64,000 nt of DNA from Pseudomonadota bacterium (GCA_023439305.1 JAEXOO010000003.1:1-64000); one strand, 5' to 3'. Numbered from the stretch's first letter, positions 17,645 through 27,456 are shown. The notes: generated by a model not told the origin, from the sequence alone. Numbers and translations are program-made.

Positions 17645-18589
17645 GTGAATCGACAGAAAGACAACAAGTCCTTGGATTCTAACGCCAAAGGACTGCGGCA
17701 GGCGCTGATTGCGATCCTGGCCGCCGCTTCCCTGGGTGTTTCCGCCGGCGCGGGCGCCTGGGTTCAATCCCATTGGAGTGATCGGGACGATCTGCCCGTG
17801 ACGAGCGCCGGCGCTGATATGCATCAGCAAGTGCGCAGCGCCGCCATGCAGGACAATGTCACCCGCCTGGCGGAAAAAGTGGGCGATCTGCAGGCCAAGT
17901 TGATCGAGATGGATGGCGTGAGCAAGCGCGTGGCTAAGGCGGCGGGCATAGAGTACACCGATCCCGAGCTGGCCGGCGCCATGCCGGCGCAGGATGCCGA
18001 GCTGTCCACCAGTATTGCCGGCGCCGACCTGGGCTGGAGCGCGGAACGGTTGGGCGACCAATTGGATAGTCTGGCCAAACAGATGTCGGATCAGCAGGAC
18101 TGGTTCAATATGCTGGATTCCGTGCTGACCGAACGCACCGGCAACGAAGCGCGCCTGCCCAATTATCGCCCTATCGACTACGACGCGGTAGCGTCCTCGT
18201 TCGGCTGGCGCCGCCATCCCATTACGGGCCGCCACGCGCTGCATGAAGGGCTGGACTTTCCTGCGCCCAAGGGCACGCCCATCTACGCGGCCTCGGGCGG
18301 CGTGGTGTCCGAAGCCCGCTATGTGCCCGGCTACGGCAAGATGGTCGAAATCAATCACGGCAACGGCATGAGCACGCGCTATGCGCATGCTTCCTCCATT
18401 GTCGCCAAGCTCGGTGACGTCGTGGAAAAAGGGCAGTTGATCGCTCGCGTCGGCTCTACGGGACAATCCACGGGTTCGCATCTGCACTTCGAGGTGCGCA
18501 TGGCGGGGCACGCCCTGGACCCGAATCTGTTCCTGCCGGCGCGCGAGTACATGGACAATCAGATCGCACAATTGGATTCGGCCGAGTAG
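17645..18589 (+). CDS. membrane-anchored M23 (LytM) endopeptidase
   Basis: A 314-residue protein with a basic cytoplasmic tail, one transmembrane segment (about 20-40), a periplasmic linker with coiled-coil character (about 70-150) and a C-terminal M23 domain. The zinc ligands HxxxD (His200, Asp204) and HxH (His279, His281) are all present, so peptidoglycan crosslink cleavage is plausible, unlike in degenerate EnvC/NlpD activators. The start is GTG at 17645, with GAGG at 17631-17634. An earlier GTG at 17609 would run into the divergent dciA start. Only 18 bases separate the two starts. Confidence 0.85.
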   Translation: MNRQKDNKSLDSNAKGLRQALIAILAAASLGVSAGAGAWVQSHWSDRDDLPVTSAGADMHQQVRSAAMQDNVTRLAEKVGDLQAKLIEMDGVSKRVAKAAGIEYTDPELAGAMPAQDAELSTSIAGADLGWSAERLGDQLDSLAKQMSDQQDWFNMLDSVLTERTGNEARLPNYRPIDYDAVASSFGWRRHPITGRHALHEGLDFPAPKGTPIYAASGGVVSEARYVPGYGKMVEINHGNGMSTRYAHASSIVAKLGDVVEKGQLIARVGSTGQSTGSHLHFEVRMAGHALDPNLFLPAREYMDNQIAQLDSAE

Positions 18590-18708
18590 TTCCACCGGCC
18601 GGCATGTGCGTTAAACTGTATTGTTTTCTTGCGCTTCCCTTTAACCTGAAATAGGAATGGGGTATTGTTGCAAGTCCTTGCAGCCTCGCCCACATTGACG
18701 ACACAAGA

Positions 18709-21438
18709 ATGGTTTCATTGCTGAAAAAGCTTATTGGCAGTCGCAACGATCGATTGCTCAAACAGTACCGCAAGCAGGTCGGACAGATCAATGCGCTCGA
18801 GCCTTCCCTGAAAGGCCTCAGCGACGAGGACCTGACTGCCAAGACACAGGAACTGCGCCAGCGCGTGGCCGACGGCGCGTCGTTGAACTCGGTGCTGCCC
18901 GATGCGTTCGCCGTTGTGCGCGAGGCCAGCATTCGCGTGTTCGGCATGCGTCACTTCGACGTCCAGATGCTGGGCGCGATCGCCTTGCACAATGGCAAGA
19001 TCGCCGAAATGCGCACGGGTGAAGGCAAGACCTTGACCGCAACCCTGGCCGTCTACCTGAATGCCCTGGCGGGCAAGGGTGTGCATGTGGTCACGGTCAA
19101 CGACTACCTGGCGCGACGCGACGCCGAGTGGATGGGGCGCCTGTACAACTTCCTGGGCCTGAGCGTGGGCGTGGTTGTGCCTCAGCAGGACAACGCCGAA
19201 AAAATCGCCGCCTACCAGGCTGACATCACCTACGGTACGAACAACGAATTCGGTTTCGACTACCTGCGCGACAATATGGAATATCGCGCAGAAGACCGCC
19301 GCCAGCGGCCGCTGTCCTATGCCATCGTCGACGAAGTGGACTCCATTCTGATCGACGAGGCCCGCACGCCGCTGATCATCTCCGGCCAGGCCGAGGACAA
19401 CACCGAGCTCTACGTGCGCATGAACGTGGTGCCGCCCATGCTGACCCGCATGACCCAGGAGCCGCGCCCCACCGAGCCCGAACCCGAAGGCGACTTCTGG
19501 GTCGACGAAAAGGGCCAGCAGGTCCATATCTCCGAGGCCGGCCACGAGCGCGCCGAGCAGATTCTGACCGAAATCGGCCTGCTGCCCGAAGGCGAATCCC
19601 TGTACGAGCCGCGCCATATCTCCTTGATGCACCACCTGATGGTGGCGCTGCGCGCCCATAACCTGTTCTTCCGCGACCAGCAGTACGTCATTCAGGACGG
19701 TGAAGTCGTCATCGTGGACGAGTTCACGGGTCGCCTGATGGCGGGGCGCCGTTGGTCCGACGGCCTGCACCAGGCCGTCGAGGCCAAGGAAGGCGTGCGC
19801 ATCCAGAACGAGAACCAGACGCTGGCCTCAATCACCTTCCAGAATTACTTCCGCATGTACGACAAGCTGGCCGGCATGACCGGCACGGCCGACACGGAAG
19901 CCTACGAATTCCAGGAAATCTACAGCCTGGAAACCGTCATCATTCCGCCGAACCGCAAGCCTCAGCGCATCGACCAGAATGACCAGGTCTTCAAGACGGA
20001 CGACGAAAAGTTCAATGCCATCCTGAAAGACATCCAGGATTGTCACGAGCGCGGCCAGCCCGTGCTGGTGGGTACCACCAGCATCGAGAACTCGGAACTC
20101 ATTTCCCAGCGCCTCAAAGCCGCCGGCGTGGCGCACGAAGTGCTGAACGCCAAGCAGCATGCCCGCGAAGCCGAAATCGTCGCAGAGGCCGGCAAACCCG
20201 GACACGTCACCATCGCCACCAATATGGCCGGCCGTGGAACCGACATCGTGCTGGGGGGCAGCATCGAGCGTGCCATTGCGCTGGTGCGCGACGACGCTTC
20301 GCTCAGCCACGAACAGAAGGAAGCCCGCATCCAGGCCATCCGCGATGACTGGACGCCTGTCAACGAACAGGTCAAGAAAGCCGGCGGCCTGCGCATCATC
20401 GGCACCGAGCGTCACGAATCCCGCCGTATCGACAACCAGTTGCGCGGTCGTGCCGGCCGCCAGGGCGACCCGGGCTCCTCGCGCTTCTACCTGTCGCTCG
20501 AAGACTCGCTGATGCGCATCTTTGCCGGTGATCGCGTGCGCGCCATCATGGAGCGCTTGCGCCTGCCAGAAGGCGAGCCCATCGAGGCCCGCATGGTCAC
20601 CCGTTCCATCGAGTCGGCCCAGCGCAAGGTCGAGGCCCGCAACTTCGACATCCGCAAACAGCTGCTGCAGTACGACGATGTGGCCAACGATCAGCGCAAG
20701 GTCATCTACGCCCAGCGCAACGAAGTCCTGGAGTCGGCCGACATCACCGAGACCATCGCCAGCTTGCGCGAAGCCGCCGTCAGCCGCCTGTTCCGCGAGT
20801 TCGTGCCTGAAGAGTCCATGGAAGAGCAATGGGATATTCCAGGCTTGACCTCGGCTTTGTCCAGCACCTACCAGATCGAACTGCCTTTGGCGAATATGCT
20901 CGAGCAGGAATCCAACCTGACCGACGACGACCTGCATGACCGTGTAGTCGAAGAATCCCGCCGCCTGTTGCAAGCCAAGATGGATCAGGTGGGCCAGCCC
21001 AACTGGGGCAATTTCGAACGCGCCGTGCTGCTGCAATCCATCGATACGCAATGGCGCGGCCATCTGCAGGCGCTGGATCATCTGCGTCAGGGCATTCACC
21101 TGCGTGGCTATGCCCAGAAAGACCCCAAGCAGGAGTACAAGCGCGAAGCCTTTGCGCTGTTCTCCGACATGTTGGACCGCGTGCGTGACGAAGTGGTTAA
21201 GGTTCTGATGACCGTGCGCATCCAGTCGCCTGAACAGGCCGAGGAAGTGGGCGTGGATACGCCGCCTCCTGCCAACGTGCGCTTCCACCATTCGGATTAC
21301 GATGCAGCGCTCAGCGGCGAAGATCCCGGTCTGGACGAAGCCCCCCAGGGCGAAGACCTGCCCCGCGTGGGCCGCAACGACCCTTGCCCTTGCGGCAGCG
21401 GCAAGAAGTACAAGCAGTGTCACGGCCGTCTGGCCTGA
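18709..21438 (+). CDS. secA: preprotein translocase ATPase SecA
   Basis: Motor ATPase of the Sec export pathway at the inner membrane. The 909 residues show the Walker A segment TGEGKT (Lys107), the DEVD Walker B (from Asp208), the helicase-type GRAGRQGDPG motif and the C-terminal zinc finger with Cys893, Cys895, Cys904 and His905, which binds SecB and phospholipid. Length matches E. coli (901). It starts at an ATG without a strong ribosome site and ends before a strong terminator. Confidence 0.98.
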   Translation: MVSLLKKLIGSRNDRLLKQYRKQVGQINALEPSLKGLSDEDLTAKTQELRQRVADGASLNSVLPDAFAVVREASIRVFGMRHFDVQMLGAIALHNGKIAEMRTGEGKTLTATLAVYLNALAGKGVHVVTVNDYLARRDAEWMGRLYNFLGLSVGVVVPQQDNAEKIAAYQADITYGTNNEFGFDYLRDNMEYRAEDRRQRPLSYAIVDEVDSILIDEARTPLIISGQAEDNTELYVRMNVVPPMLTRMTQEPRPTEPEPEGDFWVDEKGQQVHISEAGHERAEQILTEIGLLPEGESLYEPRHISLMHHLMVALRAHNLFFRDQQYVIQDGEVVIVDEFTGRLMAGRRWSDGLHQAVEAKEGVRIQNENQTLASITFQNYFRMYDKLAGMTGTADTEAYEFQEIYSLETVIIPPNRKPQRIDQNDQVFKTDDEKFNAILKDIQDCHERGQPVLVGTTSIENSELISQRLKAAGVAHEVLNAKQHAREAEIVAEAGKPGHVTIATNMAGRGTDIVLGGSIERAIALVRDDASLSHEQKEARIQAIRDDWTPVNEQVKKAGGLRIIGTERHESRRIDNQLRGRAGRQGDPGSSRFYLSLEDSLMRIFAGDRVRAIMERLRLPEGEPIEARMVTRSIESAQRKVEARNFDIRKQLLQYDDVANDQRKVIYAQRNEVLESADITETIASLREAAVSRLFREFVPEESMEEQWDIPGLTSALSSTYQIELPLANMLEQESNLTDDDLHDRVVEESRRLLQAKMDQVGQPNWGNFERAVLLQSIDTQWRGHLQALDHLRQGIHLRGYAQKDPKQEYKREAFALFSDMLDRVRDEVVKVLMTVRIQSPEQAEEVGVDTPPPANVRFHHSDYDAALSGEDPGLDEAPQGEDLPRVGRNDPCPCGSGKKYKQCHGRLA

Positions 21439-21473
21439 TGCATGCTCGGCCCTGTCGGCCGTGATCCACACCG

Positions 21474-21515
21474 AAACCCCATGGACCCGGTTCCATGGGG
21501 TTTTCTCATTTTTTC
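21474..21515 (+). terminator. rho-independent terminator after secA
   Basis: AAACCCCATGGA (21474-21485) pairs perfectly with TCCATGGGGTTT (21492-21503) around the loop CCCGGT, a 12-bp stem followed by TCTCATTTTTTC. It lies 35 bases past the secA stop and immediately before the next gene. Confidence 0.9.
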
Positions 21516-21530
21516 TTCGTCCACGCGCCT

Positions 21531-22424
21531 ATGAATATCTCTCCACACGTGCATCGTATCGCCCTGGTCGGCGCGGGCGAGGTCGCCCGCAGCTACGGTC
21601 CCGCCTTTAAAGAGTCCGGCCTGGACATCGCCTTCCTGTTGGTACGGCGCGAAACGGCGGCTGTGCGGGAGCTGGCACAGCAACTGCAAGCGGTCGTGTG
21701 TCTGCATCCCGGTCCGGATTGGGCAGGGCTGGATGCGGTGGTCAGTGCGGTAACGGGAGCGCAGTCGGCTGCGGTGGCGCGGTCGGTGCTGCCCTGGCTG
21801 TCGTCCGGCAGTCTGTACATGGACCTGTGTACCGGGGAGCCGCAGGACATGGAGGCCATGGAGCAATTGGCCGCTCAGCAGGGAGTGGCCTTCGCGGACA
21901 TCGCCATCATGGGTTCTGTGCCTACCACAGGCGTGCGTACGGCTCTGATGGCCTCAGGGCAGGGGGCAGGCAGGGCAGAGCTCTTCTGGGAGGCTCAGGG
22001 GGCCGCTGTGCGCGTCTTGCCCGGCAAGGCGGGCGACGCCATGCGCTTGAAACTGCTGCGCAGCCTGATGACCAAGGGCCTGGAGGCGCTGGCCATCGAA
22101 AATCTGATGCTGGCCGAGCGCATGGGACTGCGCGATGAGTTATACGACGTTCTACAGGACCTGGATCATCACGGGCTGCGCCATTTCATGGAGTTAAGCG
22201 TACGCACCCATCTGGTGCATGGCGTGCGCCGGCGTGACGAGGTGGCGCAGGTGACGCGCCTGCTGCAACAGGAGGGCGTGGAGCCCCGCGTCATGAACGG
22301 TGTGATGGATTTTTTCGAGCATACGGCAGCGACGCCGCAATTGCAGCGCAGCCAGGCCCTGGAGGTCAGGGAGAGCCTGGCTGTGCTGCTCGAGGACGCT
22401 GACCGCGTCAGAGCAGGAAAATAG
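21531..22424 (+). CDS. NAD(P)-binding oxidoreductase of the 6-phosphogluconate/3-hydroxyisobutyrate dehydrogenase type
   Basis: A 297-residue protein with an N-terminal Rossmann fold (GAGEVA at 14-19) and a helical C-terminal half of the DUF1932 kind found in beta-hydroxyacid dehydrogenase relatives. LYMDLCTGEP and the lysine in KLLRSLMTKG fit such a reductase. The substrate cannot be told. An upstream in-frame ATG at 21495 lies inside the secA terminator and was rejected in favour of 21531. The 3' end overlaps the convergent mgtE by 17 bases. Confidence 0.7.
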   Translation: MNISPHVHRIALVGAGEVARSYGPAFKESGLDIAFLLVRRETAAVRELAQQLQAVVCLHPGPDWAGLDAVVSAVTGAQSAAVARSVLPWLSSGSLYMDLCTGEPQDMEAMEQLAAQQGVAFADIAIMGSVPTTGVRTALMASGQGAGRAELFWEAQGAAVRVLPGKAGDAMRLKLLRSLMTKGLEALAIENLMLAERMGLRDELYDVLQDLDHHGLRHFMELSVRTHLVHGVRRRDEVAQVTRLLQQEGVEPRVMNGVMDFFEHTAATPQLQRSQALEVRESLAVLLEDADRVRAGK

Positions 22425-23889
22425 TCGCCAGCCCGAGGAACAGCAGAAAGCCCAGCGAATCGGTGGCGAAGGTCAGCAGCACGGACGAACCCACGGCGGG
22501 GTCGTTGCCGAAGCGGTCGCGCAGGATGGGGATCAAGACGCCCAGGGCGGCGCCCAGCAGCATATTGCCTATCATGGCGGCCATCATCACTGCAGCGATG
22601 GCGATGGAGTCGGAAATGAACCAGGCAAAGAACGCCGTCACCACGCTGCCACAGGCGCCCACCAGGAAGGTGACCAGCAGTTCGCGCTTGATCAGGGGAA
22701 TGACGTTGGCGCCCGATACCCGGCCGGTGGCAATGGCGCGGATGATCATGGTCATGGTCTGATTGCCGGAGTTGCCACCTATGCCGGCCACGATGGACAT
22801 CAGAAAGGCCAGAATGACGATATGGCTGACGGTGTCTTCGAAGCGTGAGGCCACAAACGAGGCCGTGGCGGCCGTGCATAGGTTGATCAGCAGCCAGGGC
22901 GCCCGGTTGCGGATGGCGGTGCGGATGGGCGAAAAAATGTCGTCTTCTTGCAGGCCCGCGCGCGACAGTGCCTGTTCTTGCGAATCTTCCTGCAGCACGT
23001 CCACGACTTCGTCGATGGTGACGCGGCCGATCAGGCGGCCCATATCGTCCACTACCGGAGCGGACACCAGGTCATAGCGCTCGAAGGCTCCGGCGGCGTC
23101 GGAGTCCGAATCCAGGGGGTTGAGCGTCAGGTAGTCGGTGGACATCACCGCCGACACCAGGGTTTCGGGCTCGCTCACCAGCATGCGGGTCAGCGACAGG
23201 GTGCCTTGCAGCTTGTCGCCGCGGTCGACCACGAAAATCTGGTCGGTGTGATCCGGCAGTTCCTGCAGGCGGCGCAGATAGCGCAGCACGACTTCCAGAG
23301 TGACGTCCTCGCGCACGCGCACCATGTCGAAGTCCATGATGGCGCCCACGGTGTCTTCCGGGTAACCCATGGCTTCAATCAGTTGCGCGCGCTCTTCGTC
23401 GGTCAGGCCGCGCTGCACGGCGGCCACCACATCAGGCGGCAGGTCCGGTACCAGGTCGGCGATCTCGTCCGCATCCATATTGCCGGCGGCGGCAATCAGG
23501 TCGGCGGCATCCATGGAGCGGATCAGCGATTCGCGCGCCCAGTCCGCCACTTCCAGCAGCACGTCGGCGTCGTGCTCGGAGCCGACCAGCTGCCAGACCG
23601 CCTGCCGCTCGAGCTCGGGCAGAGACTCCAGAATGAAGGCGATGTCGGCCGGATGCAGATCGTTGATGATCGCCTTGATCTCGGCCTCGTGCTGCCGGTG
23701 GATCAGGCCTTCGAGCAGATTGGAGCGGTCATCGTCTTCGAACTGGCGCTGCGCCAGCGATTCCACGACCTCTTGGCGCTTAAGGATGCTCTGCAGGCGA
23801 TGCAGGGCCTGCTGCGCATCTTCGGGCTCCAGTCGGCGCGGCGTCGGAGTCGGGCTGGTGTCGGAGAGGGGGACCGGATTTTCCTGCAT
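22408..23889 (-). CDS. mgtE: magnesium transporter MgtE
   Basis: Mg2+-gated channel of the inner membrane. The 493 residues show the order N-domain of helical repeats (about 30-160), a CBS pair (about 160-290, with AVMSTDYLTLNP and APVVDDMGRLIGRV), the plug helix and five transmembrane helices from about 315. The pore motif GGNSGNQT is present. The N and CBS domains bind Mg2+ and close the channel when magnesium is plentiful. It lies 21 bases downstream of yciA on the same strand and overlaps the convergent oxidoreductase gene at its end. Confidence 0.95.
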   Translation of the reverse strand: MQENPVPLSDTSPTPTPRRLEPEDAQQALHRLQSILKRQEVVESLAQRQFEDDDRSNLLEGLIHRQHEAEIKAIINDLHPADIAFILESLPELERQAVWQLVGSEHDADVLLEVADWARESLIRSMDAADLIAAAGNMDADEIADLVPDLPPDVVAAVQRGLTDEERAQLIEAMGYPEDTVGAIMDFDMVRVREDVTLEVVLRYLRRLQELPDHTDQIFVVDRGDKLQGTLSLTRMLVSEPETLVSAVMSTDYLTLNPLDSDSDAAGAFERYDLVSAPVVDDMGRLIGRVTIDEVVDVLQEDSQEQALSRAGLQEDDIFSPIRTAIRNRAPWLLINLCTAATASFVASRFEDTVSHIVILAFLMSIVAGIGGNSGNQTMTMIIRAIATGRVSGANVIPLIKRELLVTFLVGACGSVVTAFFAWFISDSIAIAAVMMAAMIGNMLLGAALGVLIPILRDRFGNDPAVGSSVLLTFATDSLGFLLFLGLATIFLL

Positions 23890-23910
23890 AGGCCTGCCTG
23901 TTACGTTTGC

Positions 23911-24312
23911 TTAGAGGGGGGGCAGCGGACGGCTGCGGCGCTCGTCATCGGTGGCGACGTAGGTCAGAGTGGCTTCGGTGACCTTGACGGTTTCAAGCTG
24001 CAGGCGCTTGCGTTCGGCGTAGACTTCGACCGACACGGTGATGGACGTGCGACCCGTCTTGACGATTTCGGTATAGAAACTGAGCAGGTCGCCCACGAAG
24101 ACCGGCTGCTTGAAGGTAAAGGCGTTGACCGAGATCGTGGCAACGCGGCCCTGGGCGCGGCGCGTGGCCGGAATGGCGCCGGCGATGTCCACCTGGGACA
24201 TGATCCAGCCGCCGAAAACGTCGCCGTGAATATTGGCGTCGGAAGGCATGGGCATGACGCGCAAAGTGGGCGAGCCCTCGGGAAGCTGGGTGGGGATGCT
24301 AGGGGTACTCAC
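23911..24312 (-). CDS. yciA: acyl-CoA thioesterase, YciA-like hotdog fold
   Basis: A 133-residue hotdog-fold enzyme hydrolysing acyl-CoA. Residues NIHGDVFGGWIMSQVDIAGA, with the Asp near the N-terminal helix, closely match YciA, as do TFKQPVFVGDLLSFY and TSITVSVEVY. The start was set at GTG 24312, because GGAG sits about 8 bases upstream on the reverse strand and the protein then begins STPSIP as in the family. A longer frame to 24390 adds a proline-rich unmatched tail. It is probably co-transcribed with mgtE; the M20 gene lies 123 bases upstream. Confidence 0.85.
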   Translation of the reverse strand: MSTPSIPTQLPEGSPTLRVMPMPSDANIHGDVFGGWIMSQVDIAGAIPATRRAQGRVATISVNAFTFKQPVFVGDLLSFYTEIVKTGRTSITVSVEVYAERKRLQLETVKVTEATLTYVATDDERRSRPLPPL

Positions 24313-24435
24313 AAAGACTCCAGTGGTACGGATTGGCGGATGGCCGGAGTGCGCGACCGGGCCGCGCACAGCAGGCGAGGGAACAGGCATTGTAACGGCA
24401 AGCGCCGCGACGACTGCTAAAGTTTTGTTAAAGGA

Positions 24436-25635
24436 TTAACGATGTTGTTGCAGCCAGTCCAGGGCCAGTTTGACCCAGTAGCTGGCGCCCACGGGGATCA
24501 GCGCGTCATTGAAGTCGTAGCTGCCGTTGTGCAGCATGCAAGGCCCCATCCCGTGGCCGTGGCTGCGATGGTCGCCGTCGCCGTTGCCCAGCCAGACATA
24601 GCAGCCTGGCACTTCCTGCAGCATGAAGGAGAAGTCCTCGGCGCCCATGGAGGGACGTATGTCCTGGCGCAGACGGTCCTCGCCCACCAGCTCGCGGATG
24701 ACCTGGGCGCAGAAGGCGGCCTGCTCCGGATGATTGATGGTGGGCGGGTAGCGGCGGTCGAAGCTGAATTGCGCCTGGCAGCCGAAGGCCGAGCAGGTGT
24801 GTTCGGTCAGTTCGCGCATGCGTCGTTCCACCAGATCCAGGGCCTGCACGGAAAAGGTGCGCACGGTGCCGCGCATCACGGCTTCGTTGGGAATGACGTT
24901 GTCGGCCGAACCGGCGTGGATCTGCGTGATGCTGAGCACCATGGGTTCAAGGGGGTCGACATTGCGGCTGACGATGCTCTGCAGGCTTTGGGCCAGTTGC
25001 ACGGCCGTGACGATGGGATCCACGCCCAGATTAGGCATGCCGCCGTGGGCGCCTTTGCCTTCAATGCGGATCTCGAATGTATTACTGGAGGCCATCATGG
25101 CGCCGGGCAGCACCCCGAAGGTGCCGGCCGGCATGCCGGGCCAATTATGCAGACCGAAGACGGCCTGCATGGGAAATTGCTCGAACAGGCCGTCGTTGAT
25201 CATTTCGCGCGCGCCGCCGAAGCCTTCTTCGGCAGGCTGGAAGATCAGGTACACGGTGCCAGCGAAATCGCGGTGCTCTGACAGGTAACGGGCCGCTCCC
25301 AGCAGCATGGCGGTGTGGCCGTCGTGCCCACAGGCATGCATCTTGCCTTCATGGCGGCTTTTGTGATCGAACTCGTTCAGCTCCTGCATGGGCAGGGCGT
25401 CCATGTCGGCGCGCAGGCCCACGGCCGGCCCGTCTCCGCCTGTACCACGCAGGATGCCCACCACGCCGGTGACGCCCAGGCCACGATGAGTGGGAATGTT
25501 CCATTGCTGCAGCCAATGGGCGACCTGATCGGCCGTGCGGGTTTCCTCGAAAGCCAGTTCGGGATGGGCGTGAAGATCGCGGCGTATGGCCGTGATTTCA
25601 TGGGACCAGGCGGAAATGGGTTCGAGCAGCTTCAT
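24436..25635 (-). CDS. M20-family amidohydrolase (hippurate hydrolase / N-acyl-amino-acid hydrolase type)
   Basis: A 399-residue zinc hydrolase of subfamily M20D. Metal-binding residues are visible in HACGHDGH (Cys102, His104), AEEGFG (Glu136-Glu137) and LHNGSYDFND near the C-terminus, with the dimerisation domain in between (starting GKGAHGGMPNLGVDP). Members cleave N-acyl amino acids such as hippurate; the exact substrate cannot be read. No signal peptide, so cytoplasmic. It is divergent from fadD with an 80-base gap. Confidence 0.82.
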   Translation of the reverse strand: MKLLEPISAWSHEITAIRRDLHAHPELAFEETRTADQVAHWLQQWNIPTHRGLGVTGVVGILRGTGGDGPAVGLRADMDALPMQELNEFDHKSRHEGKMHACGHDGHTAMLLGAARYLSEHRDFAGTVYLIFQPAEEGFGGAREMINDGLFEQFPMQAVFGLHNWPGMPAGTFGVLPGAMMASSNTFEIRIEGKGAHGGMPNLGVDPIVTAVQLAQSLQSIVSRNVDPLEPMVLSITQIHAGSADNVIPNEAVMRGTVRTFSVQALDLVERRMRELTEHTCSAFGCQAQFSFDRRYPPTINHPEQAAFCAQVIRELVGEDRLRQDIRPSMGAEDFSFMLQEVPGCYVWLGNGDGDHRSHGHGMGPCMLHNGSYDFNDALIPVGASYWVKLALDWLQQHR

Positions 25636-25715
25636 GATGCAGTCCTGTTCGTGGGCATGAACTATGAGTTAGAGTAGAGTTAACCATAAATAAACCAGAA
25701 TTAGGTGACAAGCTC

Positions 25716-27413
25716 TTGGATACTCAGCAAAAACCATGGCTCGAGCACTATCCGCCATCCGTGCCCAAGGACATCCAGCTCGGCCCTGATCAAACCCTTA
25801 TCGATTGCCTGGACGCCGCCATTCGGCAGCACAAGGACAAGACGGCGCTGACCTTCATGGGGCATGACCTCAGCTATGCGCAACTGGACCGCCACGCCGA
25901 TGCATTTGCCGCCTGGCTTCAGTCCCAAGGGCTGGAGCGCGGCAGCCGAGTCATGATCATGCTGCCCAACGGTTTGCCTTTTCTGATGGTCCTGGTGGGT
26001 ACGCTGCGAGCCGGCATGGTCGCCGTCAACACCAACCCCCAATACACCGAACGCGAGCTGGAGCACCAACTGGCGGACAGTCAGTCCGACGTCATCGTGA
26101 TTCTGGAAAATTTCGCGCACGTCTTGCAGCAGGTGCCCAAGGCGCTGCAGCCGCGCCATGTGCTCATCAGCACCGTGGGCGATCTGATGGGGTTCAAGGG
26201 CAGCATGATCAATCTGGCCGTGCGTTACCTCAAGCGCATGGTGCCTTCGTATTCCTTGCCGGGCGCGCTGCGGCTGCAGCAGGTGTTGGAACAGGGCGAA
26301 AGCCTGCCCTTGCGCCGGGAGCCAGCGCATCCCGACGACCTGGCTCTGCTGCAGTACACCGGCGGCACGACGGGACGACCCAAGGGCGCGATGCTCAGCC
26401 AGCGCAACCTGATGGCCAACGTGCTGCAGGTCGAGGCTGTCGGCCATCCGGCGCTGGGCGACTTCAAGGGGCCGGCCTACACCATGATGGTGGCCCTGCC
26501 GCTCTATCACATCTTCGCGCTGACGGTGTGCGGCCTGTTCGCGCTGTATGCCGGCATGCACATGGTGCTGATCATGAATCCGCGCGATCTCAATTCCGTC
26601 TGCAAGGCCTGGAAGCGCAACCCGCCCGAAGTGGTGCCGGCGGTCAATACCTTGTTCAATGCGCTGGCCAATCACGGGCCTTTCCGTTCATTGCCGTTCG
26701 CGCAGCTCAAGTTGTGCCTGGCGGGCGGCGCGGCCTTGCAGAAGTCGGTGGCTGAGCGCTGGCTGGCGCTGACGGGCTGCCCGCTGATCGAAGGCTACGG
26801 CCTGTCCGAGACCTCGCCCGTCGTGGCGGTCAACGTCACAGACTCCAAGGACTACAGCGGCACGATCGGCTTTCCGCTGCCGTCCACGGACGTGGTCCTG
26901 CTCGATAACCAGGATCGTCCCGTTGCCCAGGGAGAGCAGGGCGAACTGGCTGTCAGGGGGCCGCAGGTCATGTCCGCCTACTGGAATCAGCCTGAAGAAA
27001 CCGCCAAGACCTTCACCACGGACGGTTTCCTGAAAACAGGTGATATCGGCATCATGGACGAGCTGGGCCGGATCCGCCTGGTCGATCGCAAGAAGGACAT
27101 GATTCTGGTGTCGGGCTTCAATGTGTATCCCAACGAGATCGAAGAAGTCGTGGCCTCGCATCCGGATGTGCTCGAAGTGGCGGCGGTAGGCGTGCCCAGC
27201 GAGCACAGCGGCGAAACGATCAAGTTGTTTGTGGTGCGCCGCAATCCGTCACTGACGGAGGACGAGATCAAGCGCTGGTGCAAGGAGCGCCTGACGGCCT
27301 ACAAGCGGCCCCGGATCATCGAGTTCCGGGACGAGCTGCCCAAGAGCAATGTCGGGAAAATTTTGCGGCGGGTGCTGCGCGACGAGGAAGCCAAAAAAGC
27401 GCCGCTGGAGTAA
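25716..27413 (+). CDS. fadD: long-chain fatty acid--CoA ligase FadD
   Basis: AMP-forming acyl-CoA synthetase (565 residues) that activates exogenous fatty acids at the inner membrane. The ATP loop YTGGTTGRPKG begins at Tyr214; GYGLSETSP and the hinge DRKKDMI, then the C-terminal lysine region SNVGKILRRVL, complete the family pattern. The start is an unusual TTG at 25716, supported by AGGTGA 7 bases upstream and by the N-terminal WLEHYPPSVP, which matches FadD proteins; no ATG fits. A GC-rich hairpin follows, shared with the convergent suhB. Confidence 0.93.
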   Translation: MDTQQKPWLEHYPPSVPKDIQLGPDQTLIDCLDAAIRQHKDKTALTFMGHDLSYAQLDRHADAFAAWLQSQGLERGSRVMIMLPNGLPFLMVLVGTLRAGMVAVNTNPQYTERELEHQLADSQSDVIVILENFAHVLQQVPKALQPRHVLISTVGDLMGFKGSMINLAVRYLKRMVPSYSLPGALRLQQVLEQGESLPLRREPAHPDDLALLQYTGGTTGRPKGAMLSQRNLMANVLQVEAVGHPALGDFKGPAYTMMVALPLYHIFALTVCGLFALYAGMHMVLIMNPRDLNSVCKAWKRNPPEVVPAVNTLFNALANHGPFRSLPFAQLKLCLAGGAALQKSVAERWLALTGCPLIEGYGLSETSPVVAVNVTDSKDYSGTIGFPLPSTDVVLLDNQDRPVAQGEQGELAVRGPQVMSAYWNQPEETAKTFTTDGFLKTGDIGIMDELGRIRLVDRKKDMILVSGFNVYPNEIEEVVASHPDVLEVAAVGVPSEHSGETIKLFVVRRNPSLTEDEIKRWCKERLTAYKRPRIIEFRDELPKSNVGKILRRVLRDEEAKKAPLE

Positions 27414-27417
27414 GCCG

Positions 27418-27439
27418 GCCCCGCCGCGGCAGGCGGGGC
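27418..27439. terminator. GC hairpin between convergent fadD and suhB
   Basis: GCCCCGCC and GGCGGGGC pair perfectly (8 bp) around a 6-base loop in the 43-base gap. It lacks a proper T run on either strand, so termination efficiency is uncertain. Confidence 0.5.
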
Positions 27440-27456
27440 GTCCGCTTAGGTCTGTT

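Noticed and set aside
19828..21471. 547-codon reverse frame inside secA
   Set aside because: Fully antisense to a clear SecA; no recognisable domain or ribosome site.
22948..24420. 490-codon forward frame over mgtE and yciA
   Set aside because: Antisense to two well-identified genes; composition typical of a shadow frame.
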